A stretch of DNA of 64,000 nucleotides from Penium margaritaceum (taxonomy: Eukaryota > Streptophyta > Zygnematophyceae > Desmidiales > Peniaceae), in NCBI GenBank assembly GCA_023375785.1, contig SZWC01006897.1, positions 31,667-95,666 of the forward strand, in the 5' to 3' direction. Of this stretch, positions 11,322 to 22,245 are shown piece after piece (position 1 is the first letter of the stretch; every line of letters begins with the position of its first letter). The notes below the pieces were generated by a model. The model was given only the letters and a program-made list of their open reading frames with translations, did not search any database and was not told where the DNA came from. The position numbers and the translations under genes were made by a program.

Positions 11322-12069
11322 AGGAGGCCCGTCAGTTGGGCCCGTTTTTTGGGTCTGACCAAGCACCGACCGAGAGCCAGCGCAGGAGCGGGCCTGTGTC
11401 GGCCTGTGTCGCCTTCTGCTGGCTCAGAGGTGCCGGGGAGGCCAGTGGGCAGCTGTCAGCTGGGTATGCACAAGGGAGGCGCGAGCCTCCCCTTAACCAA
11501 CTTCAACCTGTGAGAGGCTGAACTTTCCGGAGAAAAAGAGAAGAAAAGGACCGGGCACCCGAGGAGGTGAGACCCAAAGAAAGGGGGACACCCAAGGAAA
11601 CCCTAAGAGAGGGGTCCTCAAGAAATTACTGAAGCATTTGGTATGAAAAAATAGGAGAGGACGGAGCACAAAAATAGAACTGACAGTTGCAGCAACAACA
11701 AAATTTGCTTGAGGCCACAACCGTTAGCAATTGATGGCAGTCATTGTTAGCAACACTACCACGGGTGGCCTTAAGCCACAGCCATGAGCTAACAACGGCA
11801 ACGAGAGCAGTTGCAGTAGTCACAGCAATAGTGGTAGCAGCGCTAGCGGTTGAAAGAGGTATGGTGTGATACCACAGCCAGCGACGTTTGATGGCGGCCG
11901 CATGCAGCACTGACAGCAGCAGCAGTACCGAAGGTGAATTGAGAGCGCAACAACGTTTGAAAGCAATACAATAGCACTGTAGAAATTGCATAGTAGTCAC
12001 ACAGTAGCACACTACCTGAGTTGTGGTGGCCATCCTCGTGACAGCGTCGCAACACGTCTGAGGGTCTGT
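11322..12069. other. Unassigned non-coding stretch
   Basis: Moderately CAG/CAA-rich sequence without a recognisable domain on either strand. Probably still part of the decayed 10.4-16.9 kb element. Confidence 0.4.
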
Positions 12070-12350
12070 CCTTCGACCACCCATCACATAAAAACAATAC
12101 ACTTCCCAGATACACTTCACTAGTACACTCCCCTTTTGGGGAAGGGACCTCCGAAACCCATGGTGCCTCCCGCTCCCAACTGCTAAAGTGCATTGGGATA
12201 GTGGATATGGTTTGTGTATCTCATGGATATGTGAAAGTGCATGGACATGTACACTAGTGTACATGATACATTAGTGTTCAGAACTAGTTTTTGTACAATA
12301 CATGTTCTAGCTACACTATTTCAATGCATTTGACGATTTGGAGGGGGCGA
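12070..12350 (+). repeat. Direct repeat copy 1 (partner 12590-12810)
   Basis: Aligns with 12590-12810 over about 220 bp with shared landmarks: CAATACACT-type start, TGGGATAGTG, a TGTGTATxTCATGGA block and the quasi-palindrome ACACTAGTGTACATGATACA. Function unknown; possibly a small non-autonomous element. Confidence 0.65.
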
Positions 12351-12589
12351 TTCCAACGATGTGGTGTCCGTTTTGTAGTCTTAACTCATCACCTTTTGAC
12401 TTTGCCTATCTGTTGATGGTTGTCGATTTTCAATTTTTGATCATGAATCATTGATCATCAATTGTTGCCTATCAGTTGACAATCAAGATCCTTGACTTTT
12501 GATTGTCGGTCATCGTACATCGGCGGTCGACGAGCGGAGAGAAAATTTGTGTATTGTTTTTCCTTTCCATCATGTAATCATGATAGACT
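12351..12589. other. Spacer with TTGATCAT-type repeats, no gene
   Basis: Short inverted and direct repeats of TTGATCAT/TTGACAAT-like words (12405-12510). No coding potential seen. Confidence 0.45.
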
Positions 12590-12810
12590 TCCCTGCTACA
12601 ATTCACCAATACACTCCACCCTTTTGAGGGGTGGACATCCGGAGCCCATGCTGCCTCCCCCCCTCCCCAAGTGTTGAATTGTACTGGGATAGTGTGTATG
12701 GTCCGTGTATTTCATGGACATGTAAAAAACACACTAGTGTACATGATACACTAGAGTACAAAAATAGTTGCCATACACGCAGTCCAATACACTTGACAGT
12801 TTTGGGGGGG
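12590..12810 (+). repeat. Direct repeat copy 2 (partner 12070-12350)
   Basis: Same orientation as copy 1, about 500 bp downstream. Ends in a G run (12805-12818). Confidence 0.65.
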
Positions 12811-12818
12811 GGGGGGGG

Positions 12819-13214
12819 TGGACAAATCTTGTAGTTCATTGCGGATAAACATATGAATACGATCAACGAGAAGGTTGTTTCCATTCCCCAAATCAGAAAG
12901 TAGACATCCATTTTACAAAAGAGTCCATTTGAAATCTTTGAATTCACATGTATGTCCATTGTACGTTTCACCTAAAAAGCTACATAAATACGTATACATA
13001 CATATAACTTTTTTCATCCAGTTCCTAAGGCACAGAGATCGTGTACATAGCTTTCTATGTGAAGAGAAGATGACTACCTCTTCAAAAACGTTCATGGAAG
13101 TTACTCAATTCTACGCACTTAATACACTGAATGTGCCATTAACTATACCTCACATGTGCATGTGAATGTGCATGTGAATGTGCATAAATGGGCACAGCTA
13201 ACTATACCTCACAC
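12819..13214. other. AT-rich spacer, no gene
   Basis: AT-rich sequence with a short 12-bp tandem around ATGTGCATGTGA (13153-13185). The frame 12875-13165 has no recognisable domain. Confidence 0.4.
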
Positions 13215-13620
13215 CTTCAACCTGTGAGGATCCCTTTTGTGGTCAAGCGGGCCTTGTAATGACCCACCGAGCCATCGAGCTTCAGCTTCTTGCATAGGAC
13301 CCATTTACCCTGCATGGCCTTGCGGCCTGGCGGCAGGTGCACAAGCTCGTACACAGCATGCTGGTCAATGGCCTTGAGTTCAGCCTGGCACACAGTGCAC
13401 CAGAGCTCAGCGTCAGGTCCGTGAAGAGCCTCACAAAGAGCGGCACATCTTTCATGCAGCTGTAACGAGTCGGCAGAGATCCAAAAGTGACTGTAGAATC
13501 GGCTTTGTTATGTGCCAGCTCATGCTCGTGTGCAAGGAGAGCAACACCAATACAGTAGGCCGGATGGACCTCAAAGAGCCTGTGGGTGCTCAACAGCGAG
13601 TGTCTTGTACACTCACCCAC
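13215..13620 (-). pseudogene. Copia RT amino-terminal fragment (family A-like)
   Basis: Minus strand shows the linker-to-RT part: FEVHPAYCIGVALLAHE corresponds to the A2 segment ending in TKVHPAF. After a frameshift come AELKAIDQHAVYELVHLPPG and QGKWVLCKKLKLDGSVGHYK, the start of copia RT. It breaks off after TTKG at about 13215. Its orientation is opposite to the primer site at 10406, so it is likely a separate insertion or an inverted scrap. Confidence 0.7.
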
Positions 13621-13709
13621 GCCAGGCTCCTTACATCAGCACATTGGCATAGCAAGTGGCGTAGCCGGAGCTGCTGCTAGAACCTACACTACAAGCGTGA
13701 CAGGCGCTG

Positions 13710-13856
13710 TGACCGCAGTGGCAGGTGCAGACATGGCACACACCTCAAACGTCCAACGGCTTTGCTTGCTACCGCTGCAGTGACCGAAATCATGGCTGGC
13801 GCCAGTGTCGCCAACGGCATGCCAGGTGGCGACCGCCCTAGATGCGGTCCCTTTCT
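13710..13856 (+). pseudogene. Gag-like CCHC zinc-knuckle fragment
   Basis: A short frame reads CYRCSDRNHGWRQC at 13767-13808, an exact C-X2-C-X4-H-X4-C nucleocapsid knuckle followed by basic residues (RQRHARWRP). The frame is closed on both sides by stops. It probably marks the end of gag of the decayed plus-strand element that starts near 10.4 kb. Confidence 0.6.
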
Positions 13857-14487
13857 TCTCCTCTACCTGATCCCGGGACACTGCTGGTCGATGCCGTAGC
13901 AGTTCTCAACGAAGCTGTGGCAGTGCTGTACACCAAACTCCAAGATTTAAAGCCCATGGTGCAATAGCTCGTAGACCATGTGGTCTTTGAGCGGGCTGTT
14001 TCCACCATACCGATACAGACCCCCCTCTCTTCCTCCTAGCCATCCTCACCTACGTCACTAACGTCACCTGACAGTGTGACGGCGCTTGACCTCATGTCCA
14101 CGTCTAATGGACTTCGCTTTGTTCTGGGGTCAGTTGGAGTCATTCTGACATCCGACCCCTCAACGTTCATGTACACACGTTCTGCTTGCACGGCACGCAC
14201 GCGGGCTTACCGCGCACGGCAGTGGATAGCACGTTTGTCACATCGTTTCCATGTAGCAGCGGTAGTAGCAGCTATGGCAGAGGTTGCAGTAGAGCCAACT
14301 CCGTCGTTCCCCGTCACAGAGTTGGTCCTTCTGCTAGCTGTCCATGTGACCAGCTATGTAGCTCCCACCAGTTTGTCCGTCATGGGAGGGGTGGTTTGTC
14401 TGCCGAAAACTACCGTGGATCTGTGGACGCATGTGTTTGATACACTCAGTTGGCATAACGTCCGAAGGGTAAGGAAGCTCCTGCGGT
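13857..14487 (+). other. Unassigned; open frame 14076-14564
   Basis: An open frame of 162 codons runs into the duplicated block at 14488. It has Val/Ala-rich patches but no recognisable domain. It may be degraded polyprotein of the same decayed element. Confidence 0.35.
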
Positions 14488-14577
14488 TGGGAAGGACTGT
14501 TCGTCCAAGAAGTGTTCCGACACTGAGTCAGAGAGAGGGAGGGAGATCAAATTCGAAAATGTAGCGGATGTGGAGGG

Positions 14578-14616
<39 letters not shown>

Positions 14617-14778
14617 GCCGTTGATGTCCTGGCGGTAGTCGGAGCAGTAGTAGCAAACATGGTGGTGGCAGTCGACACTTGTGTAGCNTGGGAAGGACTG
14701 TTCGTCCAAGAAGTGTTCCGACACTGAGTCAGAGAGAGGGAGGGAGATCAAATTCGAAAATGTAGCGGATGTGGAGGG

Positions 14779-14829
<51 letters not shown>

Positions 14830-14900
14830 GCCGTTGATGTCCTGGCGGTAGTCGGAGCAGTAGTAGCAAACATGGTGGTGGCAGTCGACACTTGTGTAGC
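14488..14900 (+). repeat. Tandem 200-bp duplication around a single N, with GA microsatellites
   Basis: 14488-14687 and 14689-14900 are almost identical and separated by one N (14688). They differ mainly in (GA)n length (14582-14612 versus 14782-14825). This pattern is what two overlapping contig ends joined by a nominal gap produce, so the duplication is probably an assembly artefact. Confidence 0.85.
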
Positions 14901-16209
14901 AGACGTCCAAGCAGTGGGCGTGTTGGCAACCACTGACATCCTGAGGGCAGGAGTGGCAGTTACTGCTGGTGCTAGATAGCAAGAGCATGTGGCGGACTGC
15001 CAGGAGGGGGCAGACATCCCCTGTGAGGACAACAAGTCATACATGGGGAAGTGGTCGGACAAGGAGTTGGAGATATACGCAGAGGCCCAGTGTGTTGTCG
15101 TCCATACAGTTACCGGAACACGAGGGAGGGATGGTCCCTGGACGACGGTAGACATCCATGTGTGCAATACGTTGGCAACAGCTGATGAGCCTGCAACAGT
15201 CACCCCTGCAGGTGCAGTTGCCGTGGAGGACATAGAGCAAGTTGCAGAACCCCAGCTCATGGCTCCCCTGACCAGCATCGCTAACACCATGGAATTTCCT
15301 GCACACGACACAACTACAGACATCCAAGCTGCAGTTCCCTTGCCCGAGTACCTGCACTCCATGGTGGATGCGCAGGGGGCAATGGTGGATTGAGCGGAGG
15401 TGGCTGTGGCTTGAGCTGGGTGCACGTGCAGGGTCTCATGGCCAAGCTCCGGGAGGCTAGCGACCGCTGTTACACCGCGGATGTTTCAGCACCATGGGCT
15501 GCCAAGGAGTGCATGGAGGATGTGCAAACTCGTCTTGAGGCAACTGTTTGGTCTCTGCAAGATGCACGTCTAGGAAGGGTGGACCTTCAGCAGTAGATGG
15601 ACTATTGGCTGTGCACCAGGGGTTGGGAGGAGCCCCACGATGCCGTATGTGCAGAGGTAGATGCATCAATGGATGCTGACATGCAGCTAGTTGTCAACAG
15701 TTGAGTGATAAGTTTGTCAGCAGCGGTCGGTGCCTTCGAAACAACAGCTTCTGTAGGTGCAGACATTGCAGATGTCGATGTGGGGTGTAGTGCTGACGCC
15801 CTTCCAGCAACAAGCAGCCAGGCGGCAGATGAGTCGACGGCTGACGCAGAGGATTCCGGCTTGCGTGAAGAGGCAGTGAGGCTGTATGAGATCGTAGCTC
15901 ATGCGGACGCGCACGTGATGGAGGTTCACCGTCAGGTTCATTTTGAAACTGATTGCCTGTGTGCCGCAGATGCAGCCGGCTGGCCGGCTGCCGTAGCAGA
16001 GCTCAATGAGCTATACACGTGTCTTGACGCTACGATGTCCGCGTGGCGATGTGCAGCTTAGCAGCTTGTAGGCATACTACAGGTAATGCAGTTGGAGGAG
16101 GCCCTCAGTGCCGCACTAATCAGAGCAGCAGGTTACGACAGTAATGACGAATATGACAGTGACGACGACAACAGTGTGGACGATGACAGTGTCGACAATG
16201 CTATTGGTT
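14871..16209 (+). pseudogene. Unrecognised decayed ORF with acidic carboxyl tail
   Basis: From ATG 14871 a Val/Ala-rich frame continues through one TAG (14977) to a TGA at 15391. Reading then shifts to the next frame from 15390 and stays protein-like to 16209 across in-frame stops at 15594, about 15702 and 16059. Segments include a helical heptad-like stretch (LMAKLREASDRCYTADV and onward) and RLYEIVAHADAHVMEVHRQV, ending in an Asp-rich tail (DSNDEYDSDDDNSVDD). I do not recognise the family. It lies just before a polypurine tract and LTR-like sequence, where some LTR elements carry an extra ORF after pol, but host origin is not excluded. Confidence 0.45.
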
Positions 16210-16360
16210 GAGGTTACGTGCGTGCACATCCTATCAGCATCTTCCTCACCCTTGCTATTGCTATGCTAGGGTATGTGGCCATGGGTAAGCAGTGCTCCCT
16301 CCCGAGGGGATATGTTGTGCACAGCTGTGAGCCTTGCTTGTGCTATTGGACTGAGCCACA

Positions 16361-16590
16361 CAGGGGGAGTGTTAGCATATGGGCTTTCATCTGACGCATC
16401 CTTGTGCACAACACAAAGATACAATACTCTGCTATGGTTGACATGGGTTGAGGTGGTGATGGTGGAGACCCGCATACCTAGTGGGTTTTGGCAGTGTGAG
16501 GAGGAGACTTAGCACCTTGAGACAACCATGCAGGTGTGGGTGTGCCATGCTAGAGGTGTTGCATTGTCTGGCTTTATGACTCAGGGAAAG
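16361..16590 (+). promoter_or_regulatory. Polypurine tract and LTR-like start
   Basis: CAGGGGGAG (16361-16369) followed by TGTTAGCATA at 16370 is the classic end of an internal region and start of a 3' LTR. The LTR body right of it has no partner in the window. A second possible start (AGGGAAAG then TGTTGTTGTG) occurs at 16591. Confidence 0.45.
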
Positions 16591-16951
16591 TGTTGTTGTG
16601 TGGGCTTTGAGCCAACACTGCTATACACAGTGACTACATCACCACAAGTCCTTTAGGGATCATGAGACTAGTTTGTCACTTACAACATTGCCGATGTGAT
16701 GCACTTGCTACATTCTGACATCCAGGTTTGTGTGCAGTACCTTCAAGAAACTCTGCCGGTAAATTGGGATGTTATGAGAATGACTAGGTGCAGTTTTATA
16801 AGTGTCCAGTATTGTCAAGAAGTTGACCGAAAACTATCAAAAAATTCATGCAACTTGTAATACTTCAGTGGATCCTTCTAGAAAGTCGTCTAAGTTTTCA
16901 TGACCTTCAAGAACAGAATGTGAGAGGTCGAGTGGGAAGTCTTGGCCAAAA
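16591..16951 (+). repeat. LTR G2 (homolog of G1), interrupted by A3
   Basis: Matches 1936-2095 in the same orientation, sharing the TGTTGTTGTGTGGGCTTTGA start and the ACATTGCCxATGTGATGCAC block. It could be the 3' LTR partner of G1, which would bracket a 10.4-16.6 kb internal region. A3 starts at 16952 within or next to it. Confidence 0.5.
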
Positions 16952-17508
16952 TGTTGTGAAGTGAGTCATCCCGGTTTGTTTGTACAGCTTGCTATGACCA
17001 TTTTATTGTGTACATGATTGTGTAGGTCCCTGGTGTGGACCCAACTGGCACTGGATGTCCGACGGGTGGTGGCTTCACCCAAACAGAGCTGGTAGACACT
17101 TTCTTGAGCCCGATTTGTGTGTTTCAAATTGATCAATTCTGGACCCATGTGTGCAATGAGTCGTTGTGTCCGACTCAAGATTTTTCATCTCTAGGTTCAG
17201 GTGGCGTTGTGTTGGAGGCCTGTGTGCATAGTTACGGCCAAAATAGTGGGTTTGGGCCGGTTTTAGGACAAACAGACACTGTCGCGTGCGTCACCCGCCG
17301 TACGCCACGACACATATTATGATGTGCGCTTGTTAGTTGTCATTTTTCCCAGCATTACTAAGCTATTTGAGTGTATGAGACTCTGTGCGGATCCCCAGCA
17401 TAGCACCTCTTGTTTCTTCCACGCGCTTGATTGCTAGTGCACCAACTTATGGGACAGTGTCACTACATCAGCAGCACCAAGGCTAGGGAGCTTCCTAGTA
17501 GTTTTTCA
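16952..17508 (+). repeat. A3 5' LTR
   Basis: Starts TGTTGTGAAGTGAG, ends in TTTTTCA next to the primer site, and aligns with both A2 LTRs in inverse orientation. Confidence 0.8.
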
Positions 17509-17520
17509 TGGTATCAGAGC
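17509..17520 (+). promoter_or_regulatory. A3 primer binding site (3' end of tRNA-iMet)
   Basis: TGGTATCAGAGC directly after the LTR's CA. Exact standard plant iMet site. Confidence 0.9.
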
Positions 17521-18522
17521 AACAAGATCCCTCTCTCTGAGCTTCGCGGCAGAGACGCAACACTGGCGTCAAAAGTGAGTGTCACCGCAATCACCGTATC
17601 CTGGGACCCATAGCAGCAAACGTTGGTAGTAAAGACGTCATCCCAAAGTTAGTAGTAGTGGCTTCACCAAGAAATTTTCATGGCCATACAAAGAGGAGTT
17701 GCATAACGAGGGGGTGCAGCAGCCACATCGAGTGGCAGCAACAGCCGAGTCTTTGCACTACCCTTGAAAAGAAGAAAAAAAAAGGAGAAATGGCTCGTAG
17801 AACCAGCTTGCAACATCGACGACGTGCAGTGGTAGCGAGCAACAGTAGGAACAGTAACGAGTAGTAGCGGCACCAGCAACCACGAGCAACAATAGTAGTG
17901 CATCAGAAGCAGTAGTAGTAGAGGTAGCAGTAGCATAGTATCAACAGCATTGTAGTTGCTATAGAAACAACAGCAATAGCAGCAGCAGCACCACTGTAAC
18001 GGTGGCACCGGCTTCAACATCATAGCATAGTGGCAACAATCGTGGTAGCAGCAAACCCGTGGCAGCAGTGGCACAACTTGTTGTCTTGTGAAGCATTGCT
18101 GCTGCGCAACATTCCCTGTTCAATAGTGCTGTGCAACAGCAAGTTGCGTGGTTGTCAAGAAGTTGTGCAGGACAGCATAACAGCTATGTAGGCTTACGCT
18201 ATCCATCCACAGCTGCAAGTAGGGCATGACACAAGCACCCCCCAAACCCTGGTCATGCGGAGTCCGCGTGACTCCAAAAAGAAAAAGAACAAAAAAAAGT
18301 TGGCGTAAAACACGTGAGAGTAAACACGCTAGCAGAACAAACGCTGGCGAGAAAGGAGGGGAGTGCTAATGTCATCATCAGCAGTGCTGATATCATCAGC
18401 TGTAGTGCTGATATCAGTGTTTTCTTAGTAAAGATTTTTTTTTGTCGGAATTTCAAATCCTTCAGAAGTGCCGTTTGTTTCCTATTTGGACCATTATGAT
18501 GTTTGGCCCCATACCATGCACC
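17521..18522 (+). other. A3 leader, CAG/GTAG-rich
   Basis: Triplet-rich non-coding leader. The last 280 bp (18245-18522) align with A2 8511-8760, including GGAGTCCGCGTGACT and ATGTTTGGCCCCATA. Confidence 0.65.
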
Positions 18523-19568
18523 ATGATGGCAGCGGTCCAAGACAAGGGCAAAGGGTAAGGAGACACCTCCTCTTCCACCTCTTTGGGCATCATGAGTCCA
18601 CGGTGATTTTCACTCAAGATCAACGAGCTTTATACGCTGATACGCCGTCAGCAGACCGACACATTGCAGGAGATCACAGTTTTACTGAGGGGTCATTCAG
18701 TGGCCTCACAACAGCCACCAGGAGGATCTACTGGAGCCGCGTCTTACACTGTACCACAGTCTTAGCACCCCTCATCACAAGTTGAAAAGTGGGATGAAGA
18801 GGAGATAGAGAATGAAGCAAGTGAGGATGAGACCTGTGTCCTTGAGGAGTGCATCCGTAAGCTATGTCTGGAGTCACAACCTCTCACCCGCCACTTTCTT
18901 GCCATTAGGATCGGGCACGTCATTCAACAGTGTTCACTTTTTGTGCTGTTTCAATCACTGGTGGCCTCACTAAACCTTGTCCACCGTCACCCGAGCCTGA
19001 GGTCGTCCTCTCTACAAGGGACGATTGAAGGACTTTGTGACACATCCACCTTGTTATGTTACCGACGAGGGCTTTGATTGATGTGAGATCTTGTCTCAGG
19101 TTTGTGCTGATTCTGAGGGCGCCTGGCCCTACTACCATAGCCAGTACAAGACCCGCGATGCTCACCATGTCCTGAGAGCAGCGAGAGCGATGTGCGGTCT
19201 GCTCTACGCTATACTGGGGTTGACTTCCACCCCTTCCTAAGTGTGACCGGGACCAAGACTAGAGCAGATACACGCCAAGGCTAGGAGCTGGCCATGACAC
19301 TGCTCGCTTTGGATACCCATGCCACAAGGGTGGCTTGATTGCTTGAGTTTCAATCCCTTCGTTACGGTCCCACGAAGCTCACAATTGACTACTAGAGGCG
19401 TGCGATGCACCTTTACACACGTCTTGGGACTGGTAGCGGGACGCGGCTGTGGGCACTAGACACAATCATGATGGGGGTGCACTTGGACCATGTGAAGCTC
19501 TTTACGGGCTTCAACCACCTGGATCTCTCTGAGCTTTTGGAGTCAGTAAAACTGCTTCCATGGGCTCA
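18523..19568 (+). pseudogene. A3 gag, 5' part (decayed)
   Basis: Start MAAVQDKGKG (ATG 18523 or 18526) is followed almost at once by TAA. The DNA at 19190-19560 aligns with the best-preserved gag block of A2 (RGLLYA...DFHPFL... with stops). It breaks at the hAT target site and resumes at 29622. Confidence 0.65.
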
Positions 19569-19576
19569 TCGCTACT

Positions 19577-19703
19577 CAAGGGTGCACACAGAATCCATGG
19601 ATCCGCAAATCTGACCCGAGGACCCTGGATGTTGGATCAATTTGCAAATGCGGATCCAACACAGGATCCGATCAGTGGATCCGTGGATCTCAAACCCTCC
19701 TTT
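19577..19703 (+). repeat. hAT 5' inverted end and subterminal GGATCC repeats
   Basis: The 13-bp inverted end is followed by repeated GGATCCG or TGGATCCG words, mirrored near the other end. Clustered subterminal motifs are the usual transposase binding region of hAT elements. Confidence 0.75.
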
Positions 19704-19827
19704 GGGGGGGGGGGGGGGGGNNNNNNNNNNNNNNNNNNNNNNNNNNNNNNNNNNNNNNNNNNNNNNNNNNNNNNNNNNNNNNNNNNNNNNNNNNNNNNNN
19801 NNNNNNNNNGGGGGGGGGGGGGGGGGG
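19704..19827. other. Assembly gap bordered by poly-G
   Basis: 17 G, then 89 N (19721-19809), then 18 G. Gap in the hAT 5' region. Confidence 0.95.
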
Positions 19828-20537
19828 ATCCTAGAGGTCTAGTTCAATCACGACGACAATCAGATAGTCACTTTGTGGTATGCTGACAGTTGGAGATGAG
19901 GTACTTCCACCTCACAAAAGTTAGGATTGCACCACTGGCCTGTCTAATGTTTCTGATGACATGGTATGGATGACCTCACCGACGTGGATCTGCATCACCA
20001 CTTGGCCGACTAAACGTACCTCATGCACGTCATGCACGGTGGACACTCCACCAGAGGATATTCCAGCGCATCTACAGTTGACAACGTGTCAACCCCAGAA
20101 GATATATCCGGCCAGTGTGGGTCTTTTTGAATCCGTGCCGCTCGTGACCCGCGTCACGGACTCAATTATACTCAATACCGGAAACCCGCGGCAGGTTTGC
20201 GGTGTAAAATGTTTTTTAACTTACGCCTTATGTAACTGTTTGTTTGCTGAACAGCGAGTTCACTCGTTAACTTGCTCGACATTTTCTTGGCCGTTGCTAA
20301 ATCTGTATGTGCAATCTCTGTTTTTGGAGGTGTCCCAATGTAAGCGGCACGACCACACAGCAAGCGCCGGTTGCTGTGGATTGGTCCTGCTTGCCAAGCA
20401 AGATCACTCTACACTCTATGCTCTGCTATGCGTCATTACGTGTGCCTTAGGTGCACACGTGCCCTAGGCGCACGCGTGCCTTAGGCACACCCGTGCCTCA
20501 GTGTTCAGCACATTATGTGCCCCGCGCACCGGACGCC
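19828..20537 (+). other. hAT 5' untranslated region
   Basis: No gene seen. Just before the transposase start a short tandem of GTGCCTTAGGCACAC-type units (20438-20500) is present. Confidence 0.5.
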
Positions 20538-21264
20538 ATGGCTGCCGAGGCCTGTTCAGCTACACCTGCCGGCCTTTGTGCTGCAGATGACAATGATGAG
20601 GACAGTGACAGGGATGAGGAGCAGGAAGTTGATGCCGGTGACAACCATAAGCGTGCTGGTGATGCCTCGGTCATCTGGACTCAGTTCACCAAACTCGCCG
20701 ACTCTCCTCTGGATGACCCGCAAGCCAAGTGCATTTCATGCCCAAAAACCTTCTCATGCAAGCAGGGGTGCACGTTGAACATGTGGAAGCATCTCCGCAT
20801 CAAGCACAACAAGATCTGGAAGCGCCTCAAGGAGATGCAGGCGATGTAGGAGCTAAACGAAGCAACATTGGCAACAGTGAACGTGACCAAGAACGTGGTG
20901 GTGGTGAACCCCAAGAACACAATCATCGCATGACGAGTGGCCGCGGTTTGCGCTATGTTTGACAAGAAATACTTCCAGGCATGTATTTGGAAGCACGTCA
21001 TCGCCAAGAATGTAAGCTTCCTTTCCATGGAGTCGACGTGGCTGCAGCAGGCTTTCTGGCACGCCAACCCAGCTGCAATATTGCCGGGCCGCATGACGAC
21101 TTTGCGGCAGATTGTGATCACCGCTGCGCCGTTCCGTGCACGCATGAAGAAGATGTTCATGGAGGTAACTTCTGCAATCAGTTTTACCACTGACAGGTGT
21201 AAAGGGGAGAACAGGATGAAGTACTTGAGGGTTACGGCACATTGGATGGAAAACTGGTCCATCA
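20538..21264 (+). pseudogene. hAT transposase, amino-terminal part (BED finger and first DDE Asp)
   Basis: ATG 20538 is in a strong context (GACGCCATGG). After an acidic segment comes a BED-type zinc finger: CISCPKTF, then KHLRIKH (about residues 66-90). In-frame TAG (20847) and TGA (20932) interrupt it. Then follow VAAVCAMFDKKYFQACIWKH and FTTDRCKGENRMKYLRVTAH, the usual surroundings of the first catalytic Asp of the hAT RNase-H-like fold. The gene is cut at 21264 by B1 and continues at 27209. Confidence 0.85.
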
Positions 21265-21917
21265 TGTTGATTGTTTTTGCACCTTATTCACTATTGTAGG
21301 ATGGATCAGGAATGCTCTGCCCCTTGTCGAGGTATGACCCCTGGATCCGTTGTGATGTGACTCAACTATGCTCTGTCTCATGTGAGATATGACCTGTGAG
21401 TACACCATATGGGTGAGTGGTTACCTTGGCCATTTTGTTTATTTGGCCAAGTGAGAGGTCACGAGTTCAATCCTGGCCCCATGCACATCTTGTTTGCTGT
21501 GGAAGCTTCCAAGAAAGAAAGTCCGTAGCTTCTTGGATGGTACATGGTTGGTCTGTCACCTTGACACTAGGATGCTTATGTGTCAAGCCCACAATGCAAG
21601 TCTATTGGTGACGTGGCTGGTTCAGGCCACTTCCCAGGAATGTGCTTTTGAGTTCTAGGACTGGACAGACAGCTATAAAAGGACTTGTCTTGCATGCTAA
21701 TCAATTACCCCTTGCTTGATGCTCTCTTGCGTATTGACGACTTGAGCTCTTCTTGAGATGTAATGCTAAGGCGTTAGTACTCTTGAAGGTGAAGTGTATG
21801 CCTGATTAAGTTTCGGGTGCATGACACATGTCAACAAAGGAAGAAGGCCTAAAAACCTTTGTGAGCTTTTTGGTTTCGTGGCTTCTCTGCCAGAGGTGGT
21901 TAGCTCAGTAGCTAACA
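21265..21917 (+). repeat. B1 5' LTR with TATA box
   Basis: TGTTGATTG start, GCTAACA end. CTATAAAAGG at 21673-21682 is a good TATA box, expected to drive the genomic RNA. Confidence 0.88.
21409..21483 (+). promoter_or_regulatory. tRNA-like Pol III promoter candidate in B LTR
   Basis: GGGTGAGTGG resembles an A box and GAGTTCAATCC (GAGTTCGATCC in other B copies) resembles a B box, about 50 bases apart. A box is weak (about 8 of 11). Present at the same place in every B LTR. Confidence 0.4.
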
Positions 21918-21919
21918 AA

Positions 21920-21934
21920 GGGTTATGGGTCCAC
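21920..21934 (+). promoter_or_regulatory. B1 primer binding site, anticodon arm of tRNA-iMet
   Basis: GGGTTATGGGTCCAC, two bases after the LTR. It is complementary (one G-U pair) to the anticodon stem-loop of plant initiator tRNA-Met, including the CAU anticodon. This predicts a half-tRNA primer as in Drosophila copia. Confidence 0.75.
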
Positions 21935-22245
21935 TCCTCTGGTTAGGGAAGTTTCACGCATGCAACCGCTAAGGTCACAAGAAGTGAGAGCGCCTTTGCT
22001 CTCACCCAACTTCTCTATTTGCAGGACAACATCAGTAGGAGGGGAATGCAAAACATCTGCACCTTTCTATCTTGGGAGCTGATATCAGCCTACATCAGCC
22101 TACATCAGCCTACATCTGCTTGCAACGGTCAACGTGAACAAGGGAAGTAGTTGCCTCTTCTCACCAACAGCCTACAGCGGCCTCAAACACAGGTTCATCG
22201 GCATCAACAACAGGTGCAGCAGCTGTAGCAGTTGTAGTTGTAGGG

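Noticed and set aside
13760-13880. Minus-strand DTGASHDFGH, aspartic-protease-like
   Set aside because: It is exactly antisense to the better-fitting CCHC knuckle and has no protease context.
21885-21917. Plus-strand TTAGCTCAGTAGCTAAC as a Pol III A box or hairpin gene
   Set aside because: It is the conserved LTR end of family B; no B box at suitable distance.
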